Of a DNA stretch of 64,000 bases, positions 1 through 10,406 are shown piece after piece. The stretch lies in NCBI RefSeq assembly GCF_010669145.1, contig NZ_CP048635.1, positions 1,372,501 to 1,436,500 on the forward strand. Reading direction: 5' to 3'. Source of the DNA: Rhizobium oryzihabitans (GTDB taxonomy: Bacteria > Pseudomonadota > Alphaproteobacteria > Rhizobiales > Rhizobiaceae). Under the pieces are notes generated by a model. That model did not search any database, was not told where the DNA came from, and worked only from the letters and a program-made list of their open reading frames with translations. Positions within the stretch are counted from its first letter, which is position 1; every line of letters starts with the position of its first letter. The position numbers and the translations under genes are program-made.

Positions 1-2040
<2,040 letters not shown>

Positions 2041-2289
2041 TTCCCATTGAATATGTTCATCAAGCAAAGCTTGATGACATCATTGTTCTGTCCTGACGCC
2101 CGAAGGGCTCCGGACGGGCCGCGCCATAGGGCGCGACGACCTCTGGTCTGTATGGCTGCCACGCTCATTGTTGAGCAAGGGAGCAATACGGACGGGTCAC
2201 AGAAAGACGTGTTAAATTAAATGAAGCGCAAGCTTCCCAGCTTCTCGAAAACAACACTCATGTGAAAACATGAACTCTGTTGCGTTTTG
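2041..2289 (+). other. 23S–5S spacer
   Basis: Transcribed spacer of about 250 bases. It has a GC-rich block around 2095–2140 and ends in the upstream arm of the 5S processing stem. No gene is seen in it. Confidence 0.7.
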
Positions 2290-2423
2290 CCGACCTGGTG
2301 GTTATCGCGGGGCGGCTGCACCCGTTCCCTTTCCGAACACGGCCGTGAAACGCCCCAGCGCCAATGGTACTTCGTCTCAAGACGCGGGAGAGTAGGTCGC
2401 TGCCAGGTCTGCAAAACGCAACA
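2278..2423 (+). repeat. Inverted repeat flanking 5S (processing stem)
   Basis: TGTTGCGTTTTGC at 2278–2290 is perfectly complementary to GCAAAACGCAACA at 2411–2423. The 13-bp stem closes around the whole 5S molecule, so it is probably the precursor stem cut during 5S maturation (role inferred). Confidence 0.75.
2290..2410 (+). rRNA. rrf: 5S ribosomal RNA
   Basis: About 120 nucleotides starting CGACCTGGTGG and ending CCAGGTCTG. The terminal helix (GACCTGG with CCAGGTC) closes the molecule, and the conserved CCGTTCCCTTTCCGAACACGG loop is present. It follows 23S in the usual rRNA operon order. Confidence 0.95.
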
Positions 2424-2462
2424 AACATCTTCTCAATCACACTTCGGCCCAGCCGATACCAA

Positions 2463-2486
2463 GGGCCGCATCAAGCGGCCTTTTTG
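2463..2486 (+). terminator. Rho-independent terminator after 5S
   Basis: GGCCGC–ATCAA–GCGGCC forms a perfect 6-bp GC stem followed directly by five T residues. It lies about 50 bases after 5S and before tRNA-fMet, so the tRNA may need read-through or its own promoter. Confidence 0.85.
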
Positions 2487-2632
2487 CATTCCGGGACATA
2501 AAACCATAAGGCAAACGCCTCGTGCGTCCCTCACAGGAGACAAATCGCCTTCGGCAATTTGATCCGGCAGTATAGATCACAGCTTCGCTGTGATGCAGTC
2601 GCGATAAATCCAATAGGGATTTACGCCGGTAA

Positions 2633-2708
<76 letters not shown>

Positions 2709-3362
2709 TTTCCTACGCTGCAGTATCCCACAATAGCCCGAAACTACGATCCAGTACGCTAGACAGCTACGATCCTCGGCCTTAAATCCCCGACATAAAA
2801 CACAAATTCTCAATTCAGCAGGTGTAAAGCAGGGGCGTACGTTGGCGCGGATCTTGCGGCGTGCCCGAGGGATATATGATGTGGCGGCAGTTCAATGTCG
2901 CAACTCTGACAGGCCGAAGGCGCCAACGCGGAATGCATATCTTTCCGATGACGCCACAAACGCCCTCGCGAGAACGAGCATTGTCACGCGGCATAATAAT
3001 GAAATAGCGCTGTAGAGCATTTATTTCCCTAATCGTTGAAATATCGGCATACGCTATGTATTGCCGTGCGGTGTATATTTAGGAGTGAAATATAGAAATT
3101 TTTCTAACCACCCCTCGTTGCTTCTGAGTCAATGAGACGTTCAGAGATGACAACGCTGACGACCGGAACCAACCACTTTTGGAATGCAATGCTGGAGACT
3201 ATCGTGGCCTTGGGCAAGGGCGCAGCGTCAGGGCTTACCCTGTTAGGCTAAACGCTTCGATCCACCAATGGCGGCAACACATGAGATACGGCACATAGGA
3301 TTTGGCCTCTCCGGCGCTAAGCCTTGCTATCAGTTTCGATCTTGTTTGGTACGACGTCCACG
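2709..3362. other. Intergenic stretch after the rRNA operon
   Basis: About 650 bases with no convincing gene on either strand. The part around 2980–3110 is relatively AT-rich. No tRNA, attachment-site repeat or clear terminator was recognised. Confidence 0.5.
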
Positions 3363-3566
3363 GCACCGCGCCCGGATGTGGTGATCGACAAGGTCGCCGT
3401 CGCCGTCGAAAAAATTCGCGCAGCGGGAAAGATCGCCGGCACGCTTGCAACGCTGGAAGAAATCCCGCACTGGCGGGCGCGTGGAGTGCAGTTCTTTTAC
3501 GTGCACTCCGACCCGTTTTTACGCCGCGGCCTTGCGGCGGTGAAGAATGCGCTCGCTCCTCAGTGA
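3363..3566 (+). pseudogene. C-terminal remnant of an HpcH/HpaI-family aldolase
   Basis: The frame reads like the C-terminal tail of HpcH/HpaI-type class II 2-keto-acid aldolases: a PDVV segment, then GKIAGTLA, then GVQFFYVHSDPFLRRGL and a terminal helix. Only about 65 residues remain of a roughly 250-residue family. The metal-binding and substrate residues of the N-terminal part are absent and no plausible start codon or ribosome site is nearby. It converges on the TRIC gene, with its stop overlapping that gene's end. I read it as a gene fragment, inactive. Confidence 0.6.
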
Positions 3567-4234
3567 GGGTCTTTCGTGTAAACGAATGTCGGTACACACC
3601 AGTTAAAGCGTATTGCTAGGAGCCGGAGCATCAACCCGAGGGCCATTGCGACGAGCGAGGATATCGCGTGGGAAACCCCCAGGAGGGGCACGATCAAGTA
3701 GATCAGGCTCGTAAAGACCGAGACGGTTGCATAGAGTTCCGAACGAAACAAGAGCGGTACCTCGTTGCACAGGATATCCCGAAGTACGCCGCCCAGACAT
3801 CCAGTCAGCACGCCTGCCGCCACCACGACAACCAGCGGCAGGTTGAGGTTTGACGCAATCTGGCAGCCGATGACGGTGAAGACGACCAGTCCTATCGCGT
3901 CAAGAAAAAGGAACATCTTGCGCAGGTGATACATATATCGGGCGATCGGGATCGTCGCCAGCGCAGATAATCCCGTCACGAGGAGATAGCTGGGATTTTC
4001 GACCCACGATAGCGGATAGTGGTTCAGAAAAACATCGCGCACGGTTCCACCGCCGAGGGCGGTAATGCATCCAAGCAGAAATACGCCGATCCAATCCATT
4101 TCGCGACGGCCGGCGGCGAGTGCGGCTGTCATGGCCTCTGCGACAATCGCAACGAAATAGAGGATGTGGATAATGTCGCTCGCCGGGGGAAAGATCATCA
4201 AATAACCTGAAAATTCAGTATCTGCGAATGACAT
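3560..4234 (-). CDS. TRIC channel / UPF0126 (YicG-like) membrane protein
   Basis: A 224-residue protein with about seven hydrophobic segments and two internally similar halves. Each half carries the glycine-rich signature of this family: GGGTVRDVFL near residue 60 and GGVLRDILCNEVPL near residue 150. Prokaryotic TRIC homologues are trimeric monovalent-cation channels of the inner membrane; the physiological role in rhizobia is not established. It starts 15 bases after the penicillin-binding protein gene ends, so the two are probably co-transcribed. Length is normal and no key motif is missing. Confidence 0.85.
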   Translation of the reverse strand: MSFADTEFSGYLMIFPPASDIIHILYFVAIVAEAMTAALAAGRREMDWIGVFLLGCITALGGGTVRDVFLNHYPLSWVENPSYLLVTGLSALATIPIARYMYHLRKMFLFLDAIGLVVFTVIGCQIASNLNLPLVVVVAAGVLTGCLGGVLRDILCNEVPLLFRSELYATVSVFTSLIYLIVPLLGVSHAISSLVAMALGLMLRLLAIRFNWCVPTFVYTKDPH

Positions 4235-4249
4235 GGGTTCATCGCCTAT

Positions 4250-5986
4250 TCAGTAGTTCATCAAAGGATATGCCTGCGGGTTCCCGAATGACGGTCGAAC
4301 CCCGAGGAGCGGTGCGGCGCGCGCGATGATGTCGCGCACCATCGGCGCGGCATTGAAGGCCGCCAGGCGCCCGCCACGCTCACCGGAAAGCGGGGCGTCA
4401 ATGATCGACAGCACCAAATAACGAGGGCGGTGCATGGGGAATGCCGCGAGGAATGTATTGAAGTTCAGGTTCTTCGCGTATTTGCCATCGATAACCTTTT
4501 CCGCTGTCCCGGTTTTCCCACCTACATCAAAACCGGCCACCTGGGCGTTTCGGCCCGAACCTTGGGTGCCGTTGTACCAGAACAGCTCGCGGACCTTTGC
4601 GCTGGTCGAGGCCTGCAGGACACGTCTGCCGGTGATTTGGTGATGCCTCCCACTGTCGGCGATGAAGGTCGGGTGCCGAAATATGCCACCGTTTACGAGG
4701 GCCGCCGCAGCCGCAGCCGTCTGTAACGGTGTCGTGGCCAGACCGTGACCGAAGGAAATTGTTGCGGAATTGATCTTTTTCCAGTTCCTTGGCGCTGCGG
4801 GCGAGGCAATTTCCGGTAACTCCGTCTGCATCTTTGACAACAAGCCCAGTCTGAAGAGAAATTGCTGGTGACTTTCCAGGCCAACGAGATCAGCGATCTT
4901 TGCCGTGCCGATGTTTGATGAGTAGCGAAAGACTTCCCGGATTGTCAGCGGCCGTCCTCGGCCGTGAAAATCCCTGATGATGAAACCACCCATTTTCAGC
5001 GGGCGGGAGGCATCAACGACCGAGTTCAGATTGACGACGCCTGCATCAATCCCCATGGCAAGGGTGAACGCCTTGAAGGTCGAGCCCATTTCAACCGCTG
5101 AATTGCTCATGCGGTTGAACCATCCCTTTTCGTAGTCCCTGTCGATCGTGCCATCGGCAAGGCGCCGCGAAGGTTCATTCGGGTCATAGTCGGGGACGGA
5201 CGCCATCGCGAGAACCTCGCCTGTGTCGACATCGATTACGACGGCACCTGCCGCTTCCGCCCGATAGTTCCTCAAGGCATCGCTAACGACGTTATGCACG
5301 ATGCTCTGAACGCGCAAATCGATGGACAGCCGGACCGGTTCAAGCTGGGTGGGATCGGTAAGGCCAACTCCACGCAAGTCTGCCAGGCCTTGCCTGTCGA
5401 GATAGCGCTCAATGCCCGCCAGCCCCTGATTATCGATGTTGACATGCCCGACAATGTGAGATGCCACTGGCCCGCCAGGATAAAACCGCCGCTTTTCGGG
5501 TCTGAATCCGATGCCCGGAATGCCAAGGCGCATGATCTCAGCTTCCTGGCGGGGCGTAAGCTGTCTCCTGATCCACTGAAAACCGGAGTCAGACGTTAGT
5601 TTTCTGTGCAGATCAGCCCAATCCAGGTCGGGAACAACAGAGGCGAGCTTTTCGATGGCCTCATTTGCATCAACAACGCGGCGAGGCTCTGCATAAAGCG
5701 AGATGAGATTGATATCCGTTGCGATAAGCTGGCCGTTGCGGTCCAGAATGTCGGGGCGGGAGGCGATTATATTGGGAGATCGTGGAATACTCGCCGTCGC
5801 GTCACTCTCGGAAAAATAGCCATATTGCAGAAGGCGGACTGCGATCGCGGCATAACCGATCGCAAATGCCACGATTAGCAGGCCCACCCGCTGACGATTT
5901 CGAGCGGATGTTTTTGCGCTGCGTTTTTTGGCAGGGAGAACAAGGTATCCGACGGTACCTCTCCTGTAACGAGCAGTCAAAGACAT
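4250..5986 (-). CDS. FtsI-like class B penicillin-binding protein (peptidoglycan transpeptidase)
   Basis: The 578-residue protein has one N-terminal membrane anchor (around residues 32–52), a pedestal domain with RPDILDRNGQLIA, and a C-terminal transpeptidase domain. The three active-site motifs are present: STFK near residue 302 (nucleophilic serine), SSN near 356 and KTGTAEK near 490. It would cross-link septal or side-wall peptidoglycan in the periplasm. It is not in a division/cell-wall (dcw) cluster here, so it is probably an additional FtsI paralogue rather than the essential one (inference). It sits directly upstream of the TRIC-type gene in the same direction. Confidence 0.88.
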   Translation of the reverse strand: MSLTARYRRGTVGYLVLPAKKRSAKTSARNRQRVGLLIVAFAIGYAAIAVRLLQYGYFSESDATASIPRSPNIIASRPDILDRNGQLIATDINLISLYAEPRRVVDANEAIEKLASVVPDLDWADLHRKLTSDSGFQWIRRQLTPRQEAEIMRLGIPGIGFRPEKRRFYPGGPVASHIVGHVNIDNQGLAGIERYLDRQGLADLRGVGLTDPTQLEPVRLSIDLRVQSIVHNVVSDALRNYRAEAAGAVVIDVDTGEVLAMASVPDYDPNEPSRRLADGTIDRDYEKGWFNRMSNSAVEMGSTFKAFTLAMGIDAGVVNLNSVVDASRPLKMGGFIIRDFHGRGRPLTIREVFRYSSNIGTAKIADLVGLESHQQFLFRLGLLSKMQTELPEIASPAAPRNWKKINSATISFGHGLATTPLQTAAAAAALVNGGIFRHPTFIADSGRHHQITGRRVLQASTSAKVRELFWYNGTQGSGRNAQVAGFDVGGKTGTAEKVIDGKYAKNLNFNTFLAAFPMHRPRYLVLSIIDAPLSGERGGRLAAFNAAPMVRDIIARAAPLLGVRPSFGNPQAYPLMNY

Positions 5987-6143
5987 GAAAATACTCCACG
6001 CTCAGGTATCGGGAATAGGGTGGGAATGCGGGCAGGTCCAACCGGTCACCGCACGCGCGCAGGACAGACCCTGTCACGCGGCATTTTACACCGCGCCAAA
6101 TCCCGGAAAATTCGGCAATGGCGCAGGCTTGATCTGCGCATAA

Positions 6144-6995
6144 TCAGGAACGCCACAAGGGCTTGAGACTTTCACTGATAAAGTCCATGGCAACACGTAT
6201 CCGCGGCGTGTCGCGCACGTCTTCGTGGATCACCAGCCAAACGTCGATCCTGACGCCGGGATCGAGTGGATCGAACCTCACAAGACCGTGTTCCGCGGCG
6301 AGGTAGGCGGGCAGCAGTGCCACCCCGCAGCCGCCGGCGGCGGCCGCCGCCTGTATGCGCAGGTCGTTGCTGCACATGAACACCTCGTCGGCGGAAAGCC
6401 TGTCATCAAGCCAGCGATAGTGATCCGACTCCCGCATGGTATCATCGTAACTGATATAGAGAGGAGGGCCGTTTCTCGTCGGGTAGGCAGGGTCGGCATA
6501 GAGGAAATAGGGCAATTGTCCGAGGCGACGCGCAACCAGCGTGGCTTCGCTCGGCCGCTTCAGGCTGATGGCAATATCCGCCTCTCCCTTGGAGAGGGAC
6601 ATCGCTTCCATGGTACCGACAAGACGGAGCCTTACGTCAGGATGCTGAGATTGCAGCGCGGAGATTTGCGGCGCAATGAAGCTGTAGAGCAGCGATGGCG
6701 GCGCGGATACCACGATATCACCTTCGATACCGTTCTGGCCGGAACCGGCGCAGCGGCTCAGAGCAAATGCAGACCTGCTCATTTCCTCGGCGAAGTTCGC
6801 GACGTCGCGTCCCATATCGGTCAGTACATATGATCTTGGCCTGCGATCAACGAGCTTCACGGAAAGCGAGGTTTCCAGCGATGTGATGCGCCGACTTACA
6901 GTCGTATGATCGACGCGTAGCGCCTTGGCGGTTGCCGTGATCGACCCGTGGTGAGCGAAGGCGGAGAAAAATCGCAAATCTTCCCAATCGACCAT
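6144..6995 (-). CDS. LysR-family transcriptional regulator
   Basis: 283 residues with an N-terminal winged helix–turn–helix (DLRFFSAFAHHGSITATAKAL, then TTVSRRITSLE) followed by a LysR substrate-binding domain (residues about 90–280). The start follows AGGA with a reasonable spacing. Its own promoter region lies in the interval to 7125, downstream of the riboswitch ORF and on the same strand, so read-through from the riboswitch transcript is possible. The target genes are unknown; no divergently transcribed partner is adjacent. Confidence 0.9.
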   Translation of the reverse strand: MVDWEDLRFFSAFAHHGSITATAKALRVDHTTVSRRITSLETSLSVKLVDRRPRSYVLTDMGRDVANFAEEMSRSAFALSRCAGSGQNGIEGDIVVSAPPSLLYSFIAPQISALQSQHPDVRLRLVGTMEAMSLSKGEADIAISLKRPSEATLVARRLGQLPYFLYADPAYPTRNGPPLYISYDDTMRESDHYRWLDDRLSADEVFMCSNDLRIQAAAAAGGCGVALLPAYLAAEHGLVRFDPLDPGVRIDVWLVIHEDVRDTPRIRVAMDFISESLKPLWRS

Positions 6996-7124
6996 TTTAA
7001 ATTTCCTGAATTAGGTAGAGTTCGTACAAGAACCGCGTAGCGGTATCATCGCGAGAAGGCGGGTCGTGAGGTGCTTGCGCCACACCTGTCGAGCGCGTTG
7101 CCCGGTGAAACCGCGTGGAGCTGT

Positions 7125-7316
7125 TCAATTTTTGAAGGGGACCGGGGTGAAATGCCGCCGCTGAAGCCGGCTGACACGAGCTCCGACGCGCCGGAATGCG
7201 TCACGCCTGCCAGGGTCGTGTGCGGCAAATGCAATTGCCGCCACCGTCAATGAAAATGGTCTTGAAACTGCGTCAACGCAATCGACTGTCGATGGGGAAG
7301 GGTGACTTCCAGCCAT
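7125..7316 (-). CDS. Small ORF directly downstream of the glycine riboswitch (63 aa, unknown)
   Basis: An ATG at 7316 is preceded by AAGGAG (plus-strand CTCCTT at 7322–7327) with ideal spacing, immediately after the tandem glycine aptamers. The 63-codon frame ends at 7125. The product has one modestly hydrophobic stretch (SLTVAAIAFAAH) and an Arg-rich tail, and I do not recognise it. It is not GcvT or an alanine/glycine symporter, the usual riboswitch targets. It may be a remnant start of a lost target gene, a leader peptide, or a genuine small protein. The good ribosome site is seen; the function is unknown. Confidence 0.45.
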   Translation of the reverse strand: MAGSHPSPSTVDCVDAVSRPFSLTVAAIAFAAHDPGRRDAFRRVGARVSRLQRRHFTPVPFKN

Positions 7317-7351
7317 AGGTGCTCCTTGCCCCGTTTTTGGGCTTTTGGCAC

Positions 7352-7537
7352 CCCCTCTGTCATTGGCCTGAGAGATTCGCTCACCTTGTTTCGGCGAACT
7401 TACACCATCGGCGCGAGCATCAGCTCGCTTTTCAGAGTTTGTATGATCTTGCAGCGGTCCTTTTGCCTGAGAGTTTCCGGGGTGGTTGCTCCGTCGGCGC
7501 CGATGTCGGGAGAAATCGGTCTCTCCCGCTGCTCGAT
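7352..7537 (-). promoter_or_regulatory. Tandem glycine riboswitch
   Basis: Read on the minus strand, aptamer 1 (about 7537–7447) is closed by GCAGCGG pairing with CCGCTGC and contains GGAGAGACC and the signature ACTCTCAGGCAAAAGGAC. Aptamer 2 (about 7441–7352) is closed by CTCTG with CAGAG and contains TCTCTCAGGCCAATGACAGAG. Two aptamers joined by a short linker are the classic cooperative glycine sensor. It leads into the AAGGAG ribosome site of the 63-codon ORF. A GGTGC/GCACC pairing that overlaps the ribosome site could be the translational switch (inferred). Confidence 0.88.
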
Positions 7538-7710
7538 ATGTGTTGCCCCACGCCTCAATCACGAGGTCTGGAGCGTTGCGATCTGGCGTTTTCACGACCG
7601 AAAGGCCCCAGATCCGCTAAACCGAACTACCGCGAGATATGGTGTCGTTTATGGCGTAAATTTGACCCGCAGCGGTTATTCTTAATCATTTCCCGCTCAG
7701 ATTGACGTTA

Positions 7711-8459
7711 TCAGATGACCAAAAGGGGTGTTTTCCCTTTCACTCGATCATAAAGATCGATCGCATCCTGCATCAGCATTCTTACGCAACCCGAGGAAGA
7801 ATTCTTGCCTATGGTTCTCCAGCTTGGTGATCCGTGAATACGATAGAGCGTATCCTTGCCGTTCTGGAAAATGTACATGGCGCGCGCACCGAGAGGATTC
7901 CGGGGGCCGGGGCCATTCCGCCTGCTTCAACACTATATGGCTTGAGTTCAGGATTGCGGGCGATCATATCGTCCGGCGCCTTCCACCTTGGCCACTTCTG
8001 CTTCCATTGAACGACGGCGCGCCCTTTCCATGATCGGCCCTGAGTTCCAAGCCCGACGCCGTAACGTATGGCTCGGCCACGGGGAAGAACCCAGTAGAGG
8101 AACCTCTCATTTGTATCCACGACAATTGAATAGGCAGGCTCTGCGGTGATGTATTCGACCTCCTGTCGGAGGTATTGTGGGTCAATGGCGCGGTAATTGA
8201 CTGCTGGAACGTCAAAGCCGCCATCCGCCAGCGCCGCATAAATTTCGTCGTAAGCGAAACCGGTACCCGCAGGCTTTGGCCTATTGTCCTTCGCCGTTTT
8301 TGGAGCTGTCGTCGTTTCATTTTTGTTTTCGGGCAGGGTAGCCGCGGCAACTTCGAGTTTCGTCTTGGGAACCTGCTCGCAACCTGTGGCCAGAAATGAG
8401 CTGATTGCCAAGGTGAGCAACGATCTGCGAGACAAGTGAGAATTGATTTTCTGTTCCAA
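7711..8459 (-). pseudogene. L,D-transpeptidase (YkuD family), frameshifted
   Basis: Starts as a lipoprotein or exported protein (SRRSLLTLAISSFLATGC) followed by a YkuD catalytic domain. The frame is lost at the run around 7902–7912, where CCCCGGCCCCC appears one base short. In the other frame the protein continues with the intact catalytic signature: HGSPSWRTIGKNSSSGCVRM, including His, Ser and the nucleophilic Cys, to a stop at 7711. Restoring one base gives an open 249-residue protein of normal family length. These enzymes form 3–3 peptidoglycan cross-links or attach lipoproteins. The break is likely a sequencing artefact. Confidence 0.85.
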
Positions 8460-9160
8460 GGCTGTTCTGCTGTCGAATTCTAGGGGCTATGCCGGGATCG
8501 GGGCGGACAACCGGCAAAGCGCCACGGCCCGGATGTCTGCTGCGCGACAGAAACCATGAAATCTGCCCATTCGATACTGCGCAAATGCGCAGATTGGCCC
8601 TGCGCCATTCCCGGTAAGAACGGCTTCGGTATGTACTCGGGTCTATCTTGCAAACACGACTTTTTGTCCTCTTCCGATAACTTCCGGGTCGGTCATGAAA
8701 TCCGTCCGGTAACCGGGGTTGTGTCCCACTTCTGACGCCAATTGATCAAACCTGCCGCGCTTTATACCAGCGTGTCATAGTGCAACATCGCGGCCTTCAT
8801 GACGTACATCCAGTCTAAAAACACGCGAGTTATCGCTCCATTTTCAAGCGAAATCGTTCTCGCCCGCCGGAAAAACCAAGAACCGGCCAATACCTCAATT
8901 GGAGCCCTTGATGCTCCAATAAGCTGTTTAGCCAAGCTGCCAAGCGAAGTAGCTTTGAGCACAGGCGGGTGCTTTGAGTACAGGACAGAAGTCCTCAATG
9001 GCGAAGTTAGCATTATCTTTGGCCAAATGTGTCGGTGACTCCGCGTTGGTCTTAACGCGATGCCCCTTAAACTCCAAAGCTCGAGAAGACGAACCTCCTG
9101 GCCATGGAGATCCGCAACTTAATGAGCGCAGACTTTTCTTACGGACAGTGGGAGGCAAAG
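8460..9160. other. Intergenic stretch upstream of the EAL gene
   Basis: About 700 bases. Short frames exist (for example 8762–9013 on the minus strand and 8799–9038 on the plus strand) but none has a recognisable domain or a strong ribosome site. The promoter of the EAL gene is expected here; no specific elements were identified. Confidence 0.4.
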
Positions 9161-10084
9161 ATGCATAGACACTCGGATATCTCGAATATAGGGGTCGTTG
9201 AGATTGTTAAGTCAGCGATCGCTGATGGAAGGGCAAGTTTCAACGTCCAATCAGTTCATTCGGTCGAACCATTTGATGCTGTGTTCTATCGCGAATGCTT
9301 AGCAACGTTGCAGGGAACAGACGGCTGCCATTATGGCGCGGGTATATTTATTCCGGCGCTTGAGGAGTTGGGATACTGCTCTTTGATTGACGAGAACGTG
9401 GTCCGCCTCGCCCTTGACGAGCTGGAAATCGATCCCTGTGCGGTCCTCGGCTGCAATATATCGGCCGATAATTTGCGCAATCGCGAAACGTGGGACCTGA
9501 TTGCCGGCCAGGTCCGGTCTCGTCCAACACTAGCGTCTCGACTAGTTCTCGAATTGACAGAGACGCGGCCACTACTCGATGTGACACGATCGGTAAACAT
9601 GCTGAACGAGATGCGGGAGTTGGGATGCCGGATTGCGCTGGATGACTTTGGCGCAGGCTACGCATCTCCGCAACTACTCCGCTTGGTTGATTTTGATATC
9701 GTCAAAATCGATCGGTCGTTCTTGCAGCCCACAAGACGGTCTTGCTTGGACCTTGATGCTCTGGCGCATCTTATCAGCTTCGCGTCTTGCTACTCTCCTG
9801 TAGTTGTTATGGAAGGTGTCGAGACGATCGAAGACGCGCAATCAGCCGCATTGTGTGGTGCGACACACCTTCAAGGTTACGGAATCTCACTGCCGGTTCC
9901 AGTTAGTGCGAACAAAACTGGATTTAGGGGTAGTTATGCTACGCAAGCTGCAGATATCACGTGCCCAAATGTCGCCCCGGGCTCCGCCTCGAATGTTTAC
10001 CGCGCACACCATGATGGCCGGCTTAAATCGTGGCCTCCGGGAGAGAGCCGCCAAGCTCCCCTTCCTGTCACTGACTTTCCTTAA
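9161..10084 (+). CDS. EAL-domain cyclic-di-GMP phosphodiesterase
   Basis: The start at 9161 is chosen because GGGAGG lies five bases upstream. The 307-residue product is mostly an EAL domain: ECL in place of EAL (glutamate kept), NISADNL, LELTET, DDFGAGYAS, VKIDRSF, EGVET and QGYG. All metal- and substrate-binding acidic residues, the lysine and the glutamine of active c-di-GMP phosphodiesterases are visible, so activity is plausible. No signal peptide or receiver domain is seen; it is probably cytosolic. The tail after the QGYG motif is long and unlike the family. It precedes a second, degenerate GGDEF/EAL-type gene. Confidence 0.85.
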   Translation: MHRHSDISNIGVVEIVKSAIADGRASFNVQSVHSVEPFDAVFYRECLATLQGTDGCHYGAGIFIPALEELGYCSLIDENVVRLALDELEIDPCAVLGCNISADNLRNRETWDLIAGQVRSRPTLASRLVLELTETRPLLDVTRSVNMLNEMRELGCRIALDDFGAGYASPQLLRLVDFDIVKIDRSFLQPTRRSCLDLDALAHLISFASCYSPVVVMEGVETIEDAQSAALCGATHLQGYGISLPVPVSANKTGFRGSYATQAADITCPNVAPGSASNVYRAHHDGRLKSWPPGESRQAPLPVTDFP

Positions 10085-10127
10085 ACTCAAGTCGAACTAG
10101 CCAACAAGAAAATCGCAGGTAACATTA

Positions 10128-10406
10128 ATGATTCATGCCAGGAACATGAATACCGTACATGAGTCAATTCGTTCAACTGCGGCGGGTCGTTCAACTGCGG
10201 CGGGCGCTGTAGTCTCCCCGGTTGGAAGTGTTGAACCAGAGACGGTCGGGGACCTTTCCGTATTTCGAGTGCGTCCAACATTTCGAGATCCTACCGCGCT
10301 TTTTCGTGCCGACGCGGCAGGATTTTTGATTCAATATGCAGCTGCGTTTGTTTATCTTTTGGTAAGGAGCTCTACCAGCTGGTATCTGGCGGGCGCAATC
10401 GCATGA
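10128..10406 (+). CDS. Small protein coupled to the degenerate GGDEF/EAL gene
   Basis: A 92-residue frame whose stop overlaps the next start as ATGA at 10403–10406, a sign of translational coupling. It has a hydrophobic C-terminal segment (AAGFLIQYAAAFVYLLV) that could be one membrane helix. An 18-bp tandem duplication inside it encodes a repeated STAAGR-like segment. I do not recognise the family. It could also be an N-terminal part of the downstream protein separated by a frame change. Moderate to low certainty that it is a real gene. Confidence 0.4.
   Translation: MIHARNMNTVHESIRSTAAGRSTAAGAVVSPVGSVEPETVGDLSVFRVRPTFRDPTALFRADAAGFLIQYAAAFVYLLVRSSTSWYLAGAIA
10169..10204 (+). repeat. 18-bp tandem duplication
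   Basis: TCGTTCAACTGCGGCGGG occurs twice in direct succession at 10169–10186 and 10187–10204. The length is a multiple of three, so it keeps the reading frame and adds six codons. Confidence 0.9.

Noticed and set aside
7125..7595. A 156-codon minus-strand frame covering the riboswitch
   Set aside because: Its first 93 codons are the riboswitch aptamers read as protein. Only the last 63 codons after the ribosome site were kept.
8762..9013. An 83-codon minus-strand frame and an overlapping plus-strand frame
   Set aside because: No domain, no ribosome site and mutually overlapping; not enough support for a gene.
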